Positions 63,071 through 64,000 of a DNA stretch of 64,000 nucleotides are shown here, piece after piece. Positions within the stretch are counted from its first letter, which is position 1; each line of letters opens with the position of its first letter. Location: positions 27,032,606-27,096,605 of the forward strand of contig NC_080048.1 of assembly GCF_026212465.1 (NCBI RefSeq). Reading direction: 5' to 3'. Under the pieces are notes generated by a model. It was given only the letters and a program-made list of their open reading frames with translations. It ran no database searches and was not told where the DNA came from. A program made the translations under genes and the position numbers. The DNA is from Amaranthus tricolor (taxonomy: Eukaryota > Streptophyta > Magnoliopsida > Caryophyllales > Amaranthaceae).

Positions 63071-64000
63071 CTAATCTGAAAAATCTTGAACTCTAAGTTG
63101 TCTTCTAAACTCAATAAATCTATTAGTTGATATGGGTTTTGCGAAAATGTCTGCGAGCTGCTCCCCCGTCTTGTAGAATTGTAGTTCGATCTCTTTCTTA
63201 TCTACTAACTCACGAATGTAGTGATGTCGTATCTCGATGTGTTTTGATCTGCTATGAAACACTGGATTCTTCGTCATTGCTATTGTTGACATGTTGTCGC
63301 GGAACATTGTAGTTGGTGTCTCTTGTTTATGTTGTAGATTGATTAATATCCTTCTGAGCCAGACTGCTTCACGTGCTGCACTTGTTGCTGCAATGTACTC
63401 TGCTTCTGCTGATGATAAAGCTATTGTCGCCTGTTTTTTTGATGACCATGAGACCACCTTGTTTCCAAGTTGAAATACGTACCCGCTTGTACTTTTTCTA
63501 TCATCCACGCTTCCAGCCCAGTCGCTAACGGTGTATCCTGTGAGCTTAAAATCTTTTTCAGTTTCATTCATGATTCCATAGCTTTTTGTTCCCTTAATGT
63601 ATCTGAGAATCCTATTTGCTGTTGTTAGATGATCCTTGCTCGGTTCACTCATGAACCTGGATATGATGCTGACAGCGTTGACTATATCTGGTCTTGCATG
63701 TGTGAGATAGATAAGAGAGCCGACCAAGCTTCGATACATTGCTCCGTCGACTTTTGGTTTGCCATCGTACTTTGATAATTTCTCATTGATTGCCATTGGT
63801 GTAGCCAGCGGTTTACATTCACCCATGCTGAATTTCTTGAGAAGGTCTTCTGCATATTTCTCTTGTGATAGAAATATTCTTTTTGGGCTTTGTTTGATTT
63901 GTATGCCAAGGAAGTATTTCATTGTATCAAGGTCTGTCATCTCGTACTCCTTCATCATAGCCTTTTTAAATTCTTCGATCATTGTTGGGTGTGTGCCTGT
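63071..64000 (-). CDS. Ty1/copia RT C-terminus and RNase H, intact frame, cut by the window edge
   Basis: The frame enters from the right edge without a stop and ends at 63071. It contains the end of RT (LDTMKYFLGIQIKQSPKRIF, YRSLVGSLIYLTHARPDI) and RNase H (SDWAGSVDDRKSTSGYVF, SSAEAEYIAATSAAREAVWL, KHIEIRHHYIRE, QLADIFAKP). The usual first Asp of the D-SDWAG block is Val (GYTVSDWAG) and the CDN box reads RDN. No stop or frameshift is seen in over 300 codons, so this is the best preserved copia in the window. The polypurine tract and LTR follow directly. It lies tail to tail with the ARF-like gene. Confidence 0.9.
   Translation of the reverse strand, partial: TGTHPTMIEEFKKAMMKEYEMTDLDTMKYFLGIQIKQSPKRIFLSQEKYAEDLLKKFSMGECKPLATPMAINEKLSKYDGKPKVDGAMYRSLVGSLIYLTHARPDIVNAVSIISRFMSEPSKDHLTTANRILRYIKGTKSYGIMNETEKDFKLTGYTVSDWAGSVDDRKSTSGYVFQLGNKVVSWSSKKQATIALSSAEAEYIAATSAAREAVWLRRILINLQHKQETPTTMFRDNMSTIAMTKNPVFHSRSKHIEIRHHYIRELVDKKEIELQFYKTGEQLADIFAKPISTNRFIEFRRQLRVQDFSD

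Overview
The window is nuclear DNA of a flowering plant, almost certainly a eudicot. Genes are intron-rich with GT-AG junctions, cellular genes are few, and the spaces between and inside them are filled with Ty1/copia, Ty3/gypsy (including a Tat-lineage element), RTE-type LINE, Mutator-like (MULE) and hAT elements. Nothing bacterial, organellar or CRISPR-like is present. The species cannot be fixed from the sequence alone.

Layout. 1-2470: 5' end (minus strand) of a Ty3/gypsy element with a PBS and a long LTR. 2472-4360: MULE-associated plant-mobile-domain (PMD) gene remnant followed by an array of perfect hairpins. 4490-19029 (+): a G-patch protein gene whose second intron is about 13.9 kb and holds decayed copia elements, a scrambled copia LTR/gag cluster, a solo LTR, a foldback MITE and a LINE scrap. 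19261-20484: non-autonomous hAT element. About 20568-26769: a MULE with a transposase-OTU gene (+) and a convergent PMD gene (-), each with a 33-bp-period hairpin array near its 5' end. 26770-27595: copia RT/RNase H remnant. 28825-30718 (-): V-ATPase subunit G exons 1-2 with exon 2 duplicated. 31490-33208: truncated gypsy element and a LINE RNase H scrap. 34514-36461: solo LTR. 36590-38750 (-): RTE LINE. 40859-42713 (+): GONST3/GGLT1-like Golgi nucleotide-sugar transporter gene split by a 725-bp solo LTR. 43918-44102: hAT MITE. 45120-61343: one complete Tat-lineage Ty3/gypsy element (TSD ATCAT) with two solo LTRs nested in its RT, an antisense multi-exon gene and hairpin-forming tandem repeats. 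62086-62776 (+): broken auxin-response-factor-like gene. 62788-64000 (-): 3' end of a well preserved copia element.

The cellular genes (G-patch, V-ATPase G, transporter, ARF-like) are unrelated and do not form a pathway. Three of the four show recent structural damage by transposition or duplication.

The most interesting pattern is that several unrelated mobile elements carry arrays of short, nearly perfect palindromes. These are two sequence-unrelated but identically built arrays beside PMD/MULE genes, TCGCTCGA-type palindromes in two different solo LTRs, and GGACCC/GGGTCC hairpin repeats in the Tat element. The MULE combining transposase, OTU protease and PMD gene with the 33-bp hairpin arrays is the best candidate for an incompletely described system. 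All calls are by eye from motifs; no database search was run.
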